From Cinclus cinclus (Eukaryota > Chordata > Aves > Passeriformes > Cinclidae), in NCBI RefSeq assembly GCF_963662255.1, contig NC_085071.1, positions 5,429,833-5,493,832 on the forward strand: a stretch of DNA of 64,000 nt, given 5' to 3'. A program made the position numbers and the translations under genes. Shown here one piece after another: positions 22,880 through 34,739 of the stretch. Position 1 is the first letter of the stretch. Each line of letters starts with the position of its first letter. The notes below the pieces were generated by a model. The model saw only the letters and a list, made by a program, of their open reading frames with translations, did no database searches and was not told where the DNA came from.

Positions 22880-23560
22880 TAATAATTCTTCTTGTCCCAG
22901 GATTAAATCCTTCAATCCAAAATTGAAGAAGATCCAGACCAAGAAATTTCAGAAAAAAACAAAACAAAAAAAAAAAAAAAAACAAAAAAATCAGGAATTC
23001 TTTTCTCATATTGGGAGGAAAATGTGAATAATGAAGGAAAAAAATTTAAATTTCAGGGAACAGGAAAAGTGAGGGAGGATTGGGCAGGAATTTTGGAATT
23101 TTGGAATTTTTGGGGATCTGTTATTTTTTTCAAGGATTAAATCCTTCAATCCAAAATTGAAGAAGATCCAAACCAAGAAATTTCAGACAAAAAAAAAAAA
23201 ATCAGGAATTCTTTTCTCATACTGGGAGGAAAATGTGAATAATAAAGGAAAGAAATTTAAATTTCAGGGAGCAGGAAAAGTGAGGGAGGATTGGGCAGGA
23301 ATTTTGGAATTTTTTGGGATCTGTTATTCTTTTTCAAAGATTAAATCCTTCAATCCAAAACTGAAGATCCAAACCAAGAAACTTAAGAAAAAAAACAAAA
23401 AACAAAACAAAAAAAAAAAAATCAGGAATTCTTTTCTCATATTGGGAGGAAAATGTGAATAATGAAGAAAAAAAAACCCCAAAATCCAAGTTGAAATCCA
23501 GGGGAGAGGACAGGAGGTGAGGGAGGATTGATCTGGGCAGGGATTTGGAGGAATTTGGGG
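22880..23560. repeat. Three-copy direct repeat of about 200 bp ending next to PTP4A2 coding exon 1
   Basis: Copies begin near 22890, 23130 and 23330. Each contains ttaaatccttcaatccaaaa, an A tract, tcaggaattcttttctcata, ttgggaggaaaatgtgaata and gtgagggaggattg. The third copy runs up to within about 20 bp of the donor of coding exon 1. Confidence 0.9.
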
Positions 23561-23580
23561 ATTTTTTTTGGATTCCTTAC

Positions 23581-23676
23581 CTCGATGAATTTGCTGAGGG
23601 TTGCATTGGTTGGGTTGTGAGTGATCAGAAAACGTAAATTCTCATAAGTGATTTCTACAGGGGCTGGACGGTTCAT
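23581..23676 (-). CDS. PTP4A2: PTP4A2 coding exon 1 (start codon)
   Basis: Encodes residues 1 to 32: [16 protein letters not shown], then [16 protein letters not shown]. The start is fixed by the conserved MNRPAPVE N-terminus; PTP4A2 lacks the extra MAR found before it in PTP4A1 and PTP4A3. The donor GTAAGG follows Glu32, phase 0, and joins to the Glu33 exon. Upstream on the minus strand the sequence is ttttgccatt before ATG. The first suitable acceptor is a pyrimidine tract with TTTAG at 23761-23762, so the exon probably extends to 23760 with about 84 bp of 5' UTR. Summed coding exons (96 + 93 + 131 + 75 + 109 bp) give 504 bp, exactly 167 codons plus stop. Confidence 0.96.
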
Positions 23677-23760
23677 AATGGCAAAATAAAAATGTGTGAG
23701 GGGCCAAAAAAAAAACCAAAAAACAAAAAAAAACCCAAAAAAATAAAACAAAAATAAAAA

Positions 23761-24348
23761 CTAAATAAAAGGGGAAAAAAATTAATAACCTCGGCAAGGT
23801 TTCACAGAAGAAAACATCAAAAATAAAACATCAAAAATAAAATAAAATATGCTTGGGATTATCAGTTTGCTTTGATGGGTTTGGAGGTTTGGTGGTTTTT
23901 ATTTATTCTCTTAAAAAAAAAAATAATTAAAAAAAAAACAAAAAAAACCCCAAAAAAAACCAGGTTTGCTTCCAAATCCTTAATTCCTGGTGGGGGTAGA
24001 ATCCTTCAGGTTCCTAAAATTCTGAAATTCCCACTCCAGGTAAGGCTTGGCAACCTGTTCTACATCGAGGCACTGCTGAAGGAAATTAAATTCAGGCTTT
24101 GGAGTTTAATTTTGGGATTTTTTTTTTTTGTCTCCAATTTGGGGTTCGGTTTTTTATTTTTTTTTTTTTTTTATGACAGCAAATCTGTTTCCAAGGGGCA
24201 GGAGATATCCCATAAATATCTGCTGCGTTCCCAGAGTCTTCTTGAAGGCCCCCACACCAAAAAAAAAAAAATAAAATAAAATAAAATTTAAAAAAAAAAT
24301 GGAATTTAGGGAATTTTCTGGCACACGTGGGGAGCCCCCTGAGCTCAC
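23761..24348. other. Unique, T/A-tract-rich intronic DNA
   Basis: Contains homopolymer runs and a short gtaaggcttggcaacctg segment. No convincing exon on either strand. Confidence 0.5.
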
Positions 24349-24440
24349 TTGGCAGGCAGGGTGCTGTGCTGGGCCTGGCAGAAATCTGCCCTGATGCTCA
24401 GAATCGCCATAAATGTGCCAAATATCCTCCCACAGAACAC
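24349..24440 (-). other. PTP4A2: Candidate non-coding leader exon of PTP4A2
   Basis: On the minus strand a good pyrimidine tract and acceptor (tttctcccattccag) precede a 92-bp segment beginning gtgttctgtgggaggata. It ends tgcctgccaa before a consensus GTGAGC donor (24343-24348). It lies between the PTP4A2 promoter region and the first coding exon, so it would be a 5' UTR exon. I do not recognise the sequence. Its acceptor and first 60 bp are repeated in the array immediately upstream, the same arrangement as at KHDRBS1 exon 4, which makes a genuine exon more likely. Transcript evidence is missing. Confidence 0.4.
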
Positions 24441-25500
24441 CTGGAATGGGAGAAAAACAGAGAAGTAATGGAGAAAAATCCTAAATTTATCAAAGTTCTG
24501 ATAGCCCTGATGACAAATATTGAAATGTGCCCAAATATCCCTCAATAAAACACCTGGAATTGGTTAAAAACAGAGCAGTAATGAAATAAAATCCCAAATT
24601 TATAAAAGTTCTGATAGCCCTGAGCATAAATACAGAAATGTGCCCAAATATCCCCCAATAAAACACCTGGAATTGGTTAAAAACAGAGCAGTAATGAAAT
24701 AAAATCCCAAATTTATAAAAGTTCTGATAGCCCTGATCATAAATACAGAAATGTGCCCAAATATCCCCCAATAAAACACCTGGAATTGGTTAAAAACAGA
24801 TCAACAATGAAATAAAATCCCAATTTTATACAAGTTCTGATAGCCCTGATCAGGATTTCCTGATCAGAAATATTGAAATTACCAAGTGTTCTCCAACAGA
24901 ACACCTGGAATTGGGAGAAAAACAGAGCAGTAATGGAGAAAAATCCCAAAGTTGTAAAATCCTGATAGGCCTGAGCATAAATATTGAAATGTGCCCAAAT
25001 AGCCCCCAATAAAACACCTGGAATTGGTTAAAAACAGAGCAGTAATGAAATAAAATCCCAAATTTATAAAAGTTCTGATAGCCCTGATCATAAATATTGA
25101 AATGTGCTCAGGTATCCCCCAATAAAACACCTGGAATTGGTTAAAACCAGATCAACACTGAAATAAAATCCCAATTTTATCAAAGTTCTGATCGCCCTGA
25201 TGACAAATATTGAAATGTGCTCAAATATCCCCCAATAAAAGAGCAGGAAATGGAAAAGTGTTGGTGGGTTCTGTTTCCATCACTGACCCACCCCAGAGAA
25301 ATTACAATTAAAAGAAAAATTAAATTAATAAAGGCCCTGATCAGAAATATTGCAATGTCCCCAAATATCCTCCAACAGAACACCTGGAATTTGGGATAAA
25401 CAGCAGGAAAAAGATTTGTGGGTTCCGTTCCCATCACTGACCCACCCCAGGAAAACCCCAATTAAAACAAAAAATTAAATTAATGAAAGTCCTGATAGCC
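24441..25500 (-). repeat. About 113-bp tandem repeat containing a 3' splice-site-like cassette
   Basis: About eight units (cacctgg landmarks at 24551, 24664, 24777, 24903, 25016, 25129 and 25381, one degenerate near 25245). On the minus strand each unit reads ctctgtttttaaccaattc then cag, gtgttttattgggggata, tttgggcacatttctg and tgatcagggctatcag. This parallels the acceptor and 5' half of the candidate exon at 24349-24440. Confidence 0.88.
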
Positions 25501-26310
25501 CTAATCAGAAATATTGTGAATATTCTCTCGGGATTTGTTGCAATTGCTGCTCCTGGAAGCACCAAGGACAAGGAATTCTGTGTCCTGGAATAACAAAAAT
25601 AAAAAAGCACAAAGCCAAGCACACGCTTGGAAATGTCATGGGCACAGCCCCACCTGCTTGGATTAATCCTAAATCTATCAAAAATATATCAAATATGTAT
25701 CAAAATATCAAAAATATCCAGAATAGAGGCACTGCTGCGCCTCTGTTTTCTGAACAAAACCAGCAGCAGAAATAAAGAGTGTAAGAAATAAAATAAATAG
25801 AATAAAATCAATTTTTCATGTATTTGAGCTCTTGCTAAGGGATAAATTTCATCCAACTCGAAATATCCCCCAGAAATCCATCAAAGTGATGGTCAAATGG
25901 TCATTTAGCAGCAATAATTTGTAATTTTTTCTCAATTATTTCAGTTATAGGCATAATAATTTGGGGTTATTTGTAGTCTTATGTCTATTTACAGACCTGA
26001 GCTTGAAAGGTTCTCAGTTTGAAAAGGCAGAATTTCAAAATTTCAGCAATAAAGGAGGAATAAAACCCATGAAATCCAGGGGGATGGAAATTGGAATTAT
26101 CCCAAACTACCTCAAATCCAAATATTTAATTATCCACGTGGTTTTTTTAGTGGTTTGAATACTAATGAAATCTCCAATTAGGAATGACACCGTGAGGAAT
26201 TCCCAGAGGGTGAAGGGAAAACCAGGAATGACACCGTGACGAATTCCCAGTTCCAGCAGCCCTGGGGAAAGCAATTCCCAGTTCCAGCAGCTCCTCCAAA
26301 CCCGAGCTAA
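25500..26310. other. Non-repetitive intronic DNA, no gene seen
   Basis: AT-rich, ordinary complexity; no exon, RNA gene or clear mobile element recognised. Confidence 0.5.
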
Positions 26311-26375
26311 ACCACGAGGGATGGAAGGAGGGATGGAAGGAGGGATGGAAGGAGGGATGGAAGGAGGGATGGAGA
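26311..26375. repeat. Short tandem repeat, 12-bp unit
   Basis: Five copies of agggatggaagg. Confidence 0.95.
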
Positions 26376-26394
26376 GCAGCTGCTGCAGCTCCTG

Positions 26395-27957
26395 CAGCGA
26401 TCCCCAAGGCCCCGTTCCCCAGTGATCCCCAAGGCCCCGTTCCCCAGTGATCCCCAAGGCCCCGTTCCCCAGTGATCCCCAAGGCCCCGTTTCCCAGTGA
26501 TCCCCAAGGCCCCGTTTCCCAGTGATCCCCAAGGCCCCGTTTCCCAGTGATCCCCAAGGCCCCGTTCCCCAGTGATCCCCAAGGCCCCGTTCCCATCCCC
26601 AAGGCCCCGTTCCCATCCCCAAGGCCCCGTTTCCCATCCCCAAGGCCCCGTTCCCCAGTGATCCCCAAGGCCCCATTTCCCATCCCCAAGGTCCCATTTC
26701 CCATCCCCAAGGCCCCGTTCCCATCCCCAAGGCCCCGTTCCCATCCCCAAGGCCCCGTTCCCATCCCCAAGGCCCCATTTCCCAGTGATCCCCAAGGCCC
26801 CATTTCCCAGTGATCCCCAAGGCCCCATTTCCCAGTGATCCCCAAGGCCCCATTTCCCAGTGATCCCCAAGGCCCCGTTTCCCATCCCCAAGGCCCCGTT
26901 TCCCATCCCCAAGGCCCCGTTCCCCAGTGATCCCCAAGGCCCCATTTCCCAGTGATCCCCAAGGCCCCATTTCCCATCCCCAAGGCCCCGTTCCCATCCC
27001 CAAGGCCCCGTTCCCATCCCCAAGGCCCCGTTCCCATCCCCAAGGCCCCGTTCCCATCCCCAAGGCCCCGTTCCCATCCCCAAGGCCCCGTTCCCCAGTG
27101 ATCCCCAAGGCCCCGTTCCCATCCCCAAGGCCCCGTTCCCATCCCCAAGGCCCCATTTCCCATCCCCAAGGCCCCGTTTCCATCCCCAAGGCCCCGTTTC
27201 CATCCCCAAGGCCCCGTTCCCATCCCCAAGGCCCCGTTCCCATCCCCAAGGCCCCGTTCCCATCCCCAAGGCCCCATTTCCCATCCCCAAGGCCCCATTT
27301 CCCATCCCCAAGGCCCCGTTCCCATCCCCAAGGCCCCGTTTCCCATCCCCAAGGCCCCGTTCCCCAGTGACCCCCAAGGCCCCGTTCCCATCCCCAAGGC
27401 CCCGTTCCCATCCCCAAGGCCCCGTTCCCATCCCCAAGGCCCCGTTCCCATCCCCAAGGCCCCGTTCCCATCCCCAAGGCCCCGTTCCCATCCCAAAGGC
27501 CCCATTTCCCATCCCCAAGGCCCCGTTCCCATCCCCAAGGCCCCGTTCCCATCCCCAAGGCCCCGTTCCCCAGTGATCCCCAAGGCCCCGTTCCCATCCC
27601 CAAGGCCCCGTTCCCATCCCCAAGGCCCCGTTCCCCAGTGATCCCCAAGGCCCCGTTCCCATCCCCAAGGCCCCGTTCCCATCCCCAAGGCCCCGTTCCC
27701 CAGTGATCCCCAAGGCCCCGTTCCCATCCCCAAGGCCCCGTTCCCATCCCCAAGGCCCCGTTTCCCATCCCCAAGGCCCCGTTCCCCAGTGATCCCCAAG
27801 GCCCCATTTCCCATCCCCAAGGTCCCATTTCCCATCCCCAAGGCCCCGTTTCCATCCCCAAGGCCCCGTTCCCATCCCCAAGGCCCCGTTTCCATCCCCA
27901 AGGCCCCGTTCCCATCCCCAAGGCCCCGTTCCCATCCCCAAGGCCCCGTTCCCCATA
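26395..27957. repeat. Minisatellite, 20-bp unit with 23/24-bp variants
   Basis: About 75 copies of ccccaaggccccgttcccat, interspersed with a longer form containing cagtgatc and with ccattt or gtttcc variants. Blocks of several hundred bp recur in the same variant order (compare 26640-26720 with 27780-27840), showing segmental duplication inside the array. The minus-strand Gly/Trp-rich frames of up to about 625 residues are artefacts. Confidence 0.96.
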
Positions 27958-30470
27958 GAGGTCACTGGGATCCCCTCCCAGCACTGCACTCCCTGCTCAT
28001 CTGTCACTCACAACCCAAAGGATCCTCGGGAAGGCCTCGAGCAATCCCCAAATCCTTTGGAGAATCCCTGAGCCGCTGGATTTTCCTTTTCCCATCCAAT
28101 CTCCGCAGTGAAATCGGCACCACAAAAACGGGATCCCATCGAATTCCCATCCTGCCCCATCAGGATTTGGGCTTTTCCTTCCTCAGGTTTTATTTTCCCT
28201 TCCTGAAAATTCCTCACTTGAGCGGTCCCTCTCTATCCCTACAGCACCAAAATGTTTCATGTGAGCATTTCCCAAGTGAAAGAAGCCAGAGACCTCCAAA
28301 AGGAGTGAGAAGAATGATGGATTTGGATTTCCAAACAGACTGTGGGGTGACAAAACCAGCACTGAGAGATAAAAGAAACAATGGGAAGGATTCCACTGAT
28401 GGCTGAATGGAAAAAAAAATAGTATATATGTATATTTGCCTTTACAAACAAACTGATCAATGAAATTGGATCTTGAGAGATGAAAGAAGCAATGGGGAAA
28501 AAACCCATGAATTCTGTAAGAATTAAAAATGAAAAGGGAGGGTTGTACAGCAGAGGGGAATCCCAGGTACCAGGAGTTCTGGGAAGTCTCAAGTACCTCA
28601 GGCAATGGGGAAAGGAAAGAGAGAGGGAACATGGGATAAAAAGGGAGGTGAATCCTCCAAAAACCTGAGATATCCCATGGGAATGCCCCACGGCCTCTCC
28701 CTTTATTCCAGTAAAGTTACAGGACACCTCTGGCTCCTTTTTGGACACAAACCCCTGGTGTTTGTGCATTCATTTTCCTGACACAAGCCTGAAAACTTAA
28801 AACACAAATCAGTCAGAACCTCAAAAAAAAATGGTTATTTTTAATACCCTCTCCTAGAACACAGAGAAAACAACAAAAACAAAAAAAAAAAAAAAAAAAA
28901 AAAAAAACACCAACCCAAAAACAAAAACCCAACCCTGGAAGGAAATGAACTCCTTGGAAACCTTTTCTGAAGGAAGCTTGTTCAGACTGACACGTGCCAG
29001 GAGAGGGGTGAGGTCAAAAAAAAAAAAAAAAATTGAAAAATTTCACTGTTCCACCCTGTCCTCCCCCGCGGGGGCTGCAGCTCCTTCCCAGTCCCTCCCA
29101 GTCCCTCCCAGTTCGCTGACAAGCTCTGGGGGTGACTCACTCGTTTCCTCTCGCACCAAAGGCGCAGCAGATAGAGATCAGCCCGAGCAGAGACAACAAA
29201 AAAAAAAGGGAAAGAAAAAACAAAACAAACAAAAAAAAAACCCTCGGCGTGAAAGAATTACAGAGTGACTGACTGCGCCAGGATATGGTGACAATTGTCA
29301 CCTGCTCCGAGGAGGACAACAGGCCTGAGGCAAAGCTGGAAAAGTTGGGATAAATAGGAATGGATGGAGAAATCATCCTGGAAGCAGCTGGACGCTGTGA
29401 TAGTTCTTTTAGGTTTATGTTCTTCCCTGTTAAAATGCTGTTCTGACGCTGGGATTATTAAAAACAAACCACCTTCCCCACCCATCACTTAAGTTTTCAG
29501 AGGATATGTTAGAATGGTATTTGCATTCCATGCCCAAAAAGTTAAAAGTTGCTAAAAGTGTTTGAAGTTGAAAGCAAAAGGCTCTGCTAAGGAGAAAAAA
29601 AAAAAAAATTGAGCTACAATCCTGTTTAAGGCACGGAATTATATTGAAGTGAAATCAAAAACTACTTTCAGAAATTTGTTTGCAACATCAATAAATCCTT
29701 CCTAAAAAATCAGAAGGCTGAGTTGTCCAAGCTGGGCTTTGAAAACAAGGCCCTGCCTGATCAACAACCGAGCCTCAATATTGTCACGCCTGCAGCTCAA
29801 ATATCAAACCCAACACCCCAAACCCCATTAACGAGTCGAGCAGGACTCAAAAGGGACTTCAAAAAATCACCCAGAAAACACAGAAACGGCAGGGCTGAGT
29901 CACTTGCACCTCGAGTTTCTGCTGGGAAAACGAGTTTGGAGCTGAGGAGTTAAAGGCAGGCTGACAGCGGAGCCTGGGGCTGACTGATAAATGTCACTGC
30001 CCAAAAGGGCCACAAAGTCCCCATTGTCCCCAGCCACGGCTCGGTTTTCAGCGTGAGAGCGAAGAGCTCCACTTGTTTTTAGCACGGCGCACACAGAGAG
30101 AGAGAGAGAGAGAGAGAAACAACAAAAAGCTGCAAGCGACAGTGGAGCCAACCTGGGGAAGAGTCTGGGAGCTGAGAAAGGAGATTTCAGCCTCTTCCAG
30201 CCCTTCCCAATCAGCAAAACGAGCCGTGAGATGCCACCCTAAAGGGATTCTGTAATTCTTATTTAAGAGGTGCCAGGCTGCTCCAGCTCTCGGCCCCAAA
30301 AAAGAGCAAGCTCCAAAACGGGGGCTGATTTCCAACGTTCACACGGAGCTGCTCCTGGATCTCCGGCTGGATCCAAGCGATCCAGAGCGAGCCAGCTGCC
30401 CTCTGCCAGCGCACCCGAGTCGCTGGAAATGCGTTTGCCCCTCCCAAAACACACAAAGATCCCTTGGAAT
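27958..30470. other. Mostly unique PTP4A2 upstream-intron DNA
   Basis: Contains A tracts (28877-28907, 29012-29031), an (AG)n run at 30089-30118, and AP-1-like tgactca/tgagtca cores (for example 29125-29131). No exon, tRNA or other RNA gene recognised. Confidence 0.5.
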
Positions 30471-30479
30471 GCCAGCGTG

Positions 30480-30655
30480 CTTCAGGTGGGAAGGGATGGT
30501 AAAGCTTCCTCTCCCTGTCCCACGTTACTCCAAGCTGGACTTGGGCACTTCCAGGGATGGGGCAGCCATGGATTCTCTGGGAATTCCATCCCAGCCCCTC
30601 AGCACCCTCACAGGGATGAAGTAAATCCCATCTCGATCTCAAAATCCCATCTAAA
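30480..30655 (-). mobile_element. CR1 LINE 3'-end fragment
   Basis: On the plus strand: ggtgggaagggatggtaaa, ttactccaagctggacttgg, cacttccagggatggggcag and ccatggattctctgggaa, in the order expected for the reverse complement of the avian CR1 3' end. Diverged and truncated. Confidence 0.75.
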
Positions 30656-32698
30656 CCCGCGTGAAGCTGTTCCCTGCTTGTCCTGCATCTCCAGAGCTCC
30701 TTTCCCAGCTCTGGATCCCTCCTGGAGTGAATTCTCCTTGCCACGAATCACCTGGCTCTGCCTCCCAGAGGTAACAGACCCGGAATTCCAGAGCTGGGCA
30801 AAGTCCAGGAGCCAGGGAAGCACCCCAGGGCTCTGCCCCACACAGGACTGAGCACTGCAGGGTGGAAGAGGAGGATGGATCTCTGCAGGGAATTCAGCCT
30901 CGCTGCAGTTTATTAGGTTTTTCTAAAGAAAAAAAGGGGAAAAAAAATCACAACTAGACCCTGAGTTCCTGGCTGTGCATCCACACTCCTACCTTAACTC
31001 CAGCTGAGTTGATTAAATCCAAGTATTTCAAGTGTTGAGTCAAAAGGAGACAGAGTTTTCTGGCTACTGCTAGTGGTGGGGGGTTTTCTTATTGTTATTC
31101 ATTTTTTTTATTTCTTTTTCCTCTCCTTTAAATCCTAACTGCAGTTCTGAGTCAGACCCTGGTTCGTTCAGGGAGTTTCGAGGCGAGTTTCCATTTATAC
31201 AGGAGCCTTTCAAAGCCCAATTTCTGCCTTCTTCCTCCTCCTCCTCCTCACCCCGAAACCATCGAGCACAGACTGCCCGGGGAGAAAACGCAGATCGTGA
31301 CTAATCACACCCAGCAGCCACCGTGAGACTGAAGGAAGCCGCTTCCAGCACTTCCCCCGCGGCCTCACCTGCGCTCCAAAAATCCCCAAACTCCCAAAGC
31401 TCAGCTCCTTCTCATCCCAAAGCCCGCCCCGAGCTGACATTCCCAAGAAATCCGCCCCTCCCCTGACTCAGATCTTCCCGCAGGTCACTCGCAGAACCCT
31501 GGGCCACGCCAGGATTTTTCCTGAGGCGCTGCTTGTCCCAGAATTCATCGACTCTTCCCCCCCCCCTTTTTTTTTTTTTTTTTGTTTCTCGAGCCCCAAA
31601 TCCCACAGGGCAGCCCTTTATCCAGACAAACCGGCCAGCCCTGCCCCCATTCCCACCCCAGGAAAACCACCGCATCCTGGACACCCTCTTCCTTTCCTGC
31701 TCCCCCTCCCTCCAGCCTGAGAAATGTCACCCCACAGCTTCTTCCCCTTAGTTTTTCAGTTCTAAAAATAAATAAATAAAAAAAAAATCCTTCACATTTT
31801 ACTGAACCCCTTTCCCACCCCAAAAAATCGTCAGCTCTTATCAAACTTGTTTCCCATCCACACGGAAATCAGTAACACCCCGCGCCTCAAAACACTGCTC
31901 CAAATGTCCCACAAAACAGGTAAAACGCCCCGAAGCAGGTACAGATCATTCCCCCACACCCAAAAAACAGCTACAGACCATTCCCCCACAAAAAAAAAAC
32001 AAAACAAACAAACAAACAAAAAAACAACCAAACAGCTACAAACACATCCCCCAAAAACCAGGAACAAACCCCACATTCAACCCTCCCTGTCCTCCCACTT
32101 CCAATCCCCTAGGAAATGCCCTTCTTTCCTGAACATCCCCCCAAAACCAGGTGCAGGGGGGTTTGGGCACCCACACAATGTTGGGGGTGGGCACTGAGCT
32201 CCCCCAGGTCCCACAGGTGAGGGAGGACCCCTCCCAAAACCAGCCTTGCAGGTAGAAGGGACCCACCCAAAGCTGCAGGTGAGGGCCAGTGCCCCCAAGC
32301 AGCCGCTGGGGACCCCCAAAGCACCCCCCGAGCACAGGAGGGACCCCTCAGGTGATGAGGGGCCCCCAAATCTCCTCCTCACACTCGGGGAGCCTTTAAA
32401 GCGCCCCCCAAGGGTCCCCCAAACCAACCCCAAAGGCCGGGAATTTCCTCCGCAACAGGAGCCAGCCCCTGGACCCCAAATTCCCCTCCAAATGAGCCCT
32501 TCAGCGCAGAGGAAACCTCCCGCACCTCCAAGCCCACCCCGAATTAACGCCTCAGCTTTCTGCAACCCTGAGACCCACCCCGAGAGCACAAAAACCCCTC
32601 CGCACCCCCCACAAGGGCCTAAAGAGACTCTTCAGCCCACAGAGGCCTCCCCAGAGCAGGGAATCCCCTCAGAACACCTGAGATTCCTCCCTTCACCT
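30656..32698. other. Upstream region of PTP4A2, no coding exon seen
   Basis: Unique DNA becoming C-rich on the plus strand after 32000. At 31363-31369 the minus strand has gcgcaggtgagg, a perfect donor, so an alternative PTP4A2 first exon could end at 31369. An A/C tract lies near 31989-32035 and a C/T tract at 31557-31583. Confidence 0.4.
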
Positions 32699-33120
32699 CC
32701 CTCCCCCACCCCCGCCTTTCCCAGCTCCCGGGGCGGCGCCTCCAGTCTTCCCCCGGTTCTCTGCGTTCCCCCACGAATCGGCCCCGTTGCTCCCTCACCC
32801 TGGGCATTGAGCGGGCCGGGGACCGGGCAGGGTCGGGCGGGGTCGCGGGCGGGCGGCGGGGCCCGTGACGGGGCTGGGGCTGCGCTGGGCCCGGTCCTGC
32901 CGGAGACACCGAGAGCCCGCGCGCCGCCACACGGCTCCTCGCGCACAGGCCGCGCCCCCCCCCCCTCCCGCCGGCGCCGTGGTACGGCCCGCCCCTCACA
33001 CCCACGGCCGCCACAGTGGTACGGTCCGCCCACACTCGCCCCCGCCCCGGGGCAGCGCGATGGGCGCGTCCATTTGAGGCGCGGCGGGGGGGGGGGAAGG
33101 GGGAGGGTGAGTCTCGCAGC
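32699..33120 (-). promoter_or_regulatory. PTP4A2: CpG-rich block, probable PTP4A2 promoter and first exon
   Basis: The stretch is dense in CpG (about 32810-33110) with poly-C/G tracts. It sits upstream of the PTP4A2 leader on the minus strand. A donor-like minus-strand site (aatgcccagg before GTGAGGG, boundary 32799/32798) would end a non-coding first exon. Two related 40-bp units with gtggtacgg(c/t)ccgccc are present at about 32980-33035. The transcription start is not identifiable from sequence. Confidence 0.5.
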
Positions 33121-33159
33121 ACCTTTCAGTGTGTGGAGGCGCCTCCAGGGAAAGCGGAC

Positions 33160-33345
33160 AGGGATCCTTCGTCACGAGCTGCAGCGATAGGACAAGGAGC
33201 AATAAAGGCTAGGTACTAGGAGGACGCTCCTCCCTGTGAGCGTGTGGAATGCCCCGAGCCGGGGATTGTTCGAAGCCAGGTTAGATAATACCTTGAGCAA
33301 TCCGCTCTAGGGGGTGGTGCCCTCTCTCCATGCAGAACGGTTCTT
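33160..33345 (+). mobile_element. CR1 LINE fragment
   Basis: Plus-strand blocks gataggacaaggagcaata, ttcgaagccaggttagata, taccttgagcaatccgctct and agggggtggtgccctctc follow the order of the CR1 3' region (gene-sense orientation). Diverged. Confidence 0.7.
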
Positions 33346-34239
33346 ACCATCCCGCTGCCTTTATAGCAAACCCCCCTCTTTATAGGCCTCTTCCCCCACC
33401 CCCGGTGTTGGTATGGCCTGGGGGCGCCGTCCCCAGTCACCCTTGGTACGTGCCGGGCCCCCCCCCCGCGCACTTGGACCGGCCCTCTGGCCGCACGTGC
33501 ACACGGAGCCTTCCACGCCAGCATTTCCCTCCCCCCCCCCGCCGGCGCAGTGGCACAGCCCGCTCCTCCCCACTGCGGCCAATGGTTCGGTCCTGCCGGG
33601 GGTTCCCACAGCTTCCGCTTCCCTCAGCTCGTGACGGGAGCGGGATCGGGGAACCGGGATCTGGGTCAAGAACACGCGGGGAAACGCTGGTGGATCCAGC
33701 TCTGATCCCTCGCGACCGTCAGTAAATCAACGAGCCGTGGGTCCGGTTCCCCGCTCCCGGCTGGAGCACGGGATTCCTCCCTCAGAGCGTGGCTGGCAGC
33801 AGCCGTGGGGGTACAGGCGGCCCGAGGTGACAATCCCCCGTTTCCCAATGTGTCACACCTGCGTCCCGATCCCGCCTGGAAAAGGGAGGCTGTCCCCCTC
33901 ACAGTCCTGCTGGGACTGTGGCAGAACCCGCTCCCAGCTGGGGCCACCGAGTGCCACAGGCGTCCCCAAAATCGGGTGACATCTCCTCACAGCTCAGGGA
34001 GAGGTGGATAAATAAGAATCCCTTGTTTCCTCACCAGGCTGGAGGAGATGTGTGATTTCCCCGCCTAGAAAAGCTGTTGTCTTCCCATTTCCCATGCTCC
34101 GACTGAATTATTCATAGAGAGCCGTGTTTTATATTGATTTAAGCAGCTGCAGAGCCTGGACTGTGTCAGTGCTAGTGAAGTGCTGCCTCCACACACAGTA
34201 ACAGAAATCCCTGCAAAAAAAGGGGATTTGCATTTATAA
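33346..34239. other. Intergenic GC-rich region with CCAAT box
   Basis: 33440-33660 is GC-rich with poly-C runs and repeats related to the 32980-33035 units (ggcgcagtggcacagcccgc). It includes ggccaatgg, a CCAAT/NF-Y-type motif (about 33578-33586). The remainder is unique without coding signal. Confidence 0.45.
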
Positions 34240-34325
34240 AATAATGGAATACCTCAAGTTGGAAGGGACCCATGTGGGCCACCAAGTCCAACTCCTTGCC
34301 CAAATCCATCAGCAAAGAAACTTGA
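34240..34325 (-). mobile_element. CR1 LINE 3'-end fragment
   Basis: Plus strand: ataatggaatacctcaagtt, ggaagggacccatgtgggcc and accaagtccaactccttgcc, which is the reverse complement of a CR1 3' end. Confidence 0.85.
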
Positions 34326-34739
34326 AGAATCATCCATGAAGGGGCAAAAATTTAGGGTGTATCCCCAGTGAGAAAAAAGGAACCAGCAAACCTTTGTCCC
34401 TCAGAATACACGGAGAAGCTGCCCAGTCCCACTTTGCTGGGTTTAATGGCTCGGCAAAGTCGTAACTAGAGCCACAGGCCTTAGGGCTCTTTTCTTTCCT
34501 TTTCCGAGGGCTCTTTAATTTCCTTCAAAGGCTCTTTTCTTTCCTTCTTCAGCACCTGGCACGCGTGGGAGCCAAGACAGGGACACCGAGGGCTCGTCCC
34601 CCACAGTGGGCTCTGCTCCACAGGAACAGGAGGCCAGGGAGGGGAAGGCTCAGCTCCCACAAGGAACTGCGGAGAAAGCAGCGGAACACTGAGCCCTCAC
34701 AGCGGCACTTCCCCTGTACCACAGGGCAGCGCTGTGACC

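Larger units (their letters stand above)
21219..23580 (-). other. PTP4A2: PTP4A2 intron 1 of the coding region
   Basis: Donor GTAAGG (23575-23580) and acceptor CCCCAG. Contains the 30-bp array, an A-rich region and a three-copy 200-bp repeat, listed separately. The AT-rich stretch 22000-22400 is otherwise featureless. Confidence 0.9.

Noticed and set aside
26107..27984. Minus-strand Gly/Trp-rich open frames of up to 625 residues
   Set aside because: Generated by a 20-bp stop-free repeat open in every frame; no start context, domain or splice logic.
32246..33190. 314-residue plus-strand Pro/Arg-rich frame over the CpG block
   Set aside because: CpG-rich DNA is naturally stop-poor; it runs across the probable PTP4A2 promoter with no homology or codon pattern.
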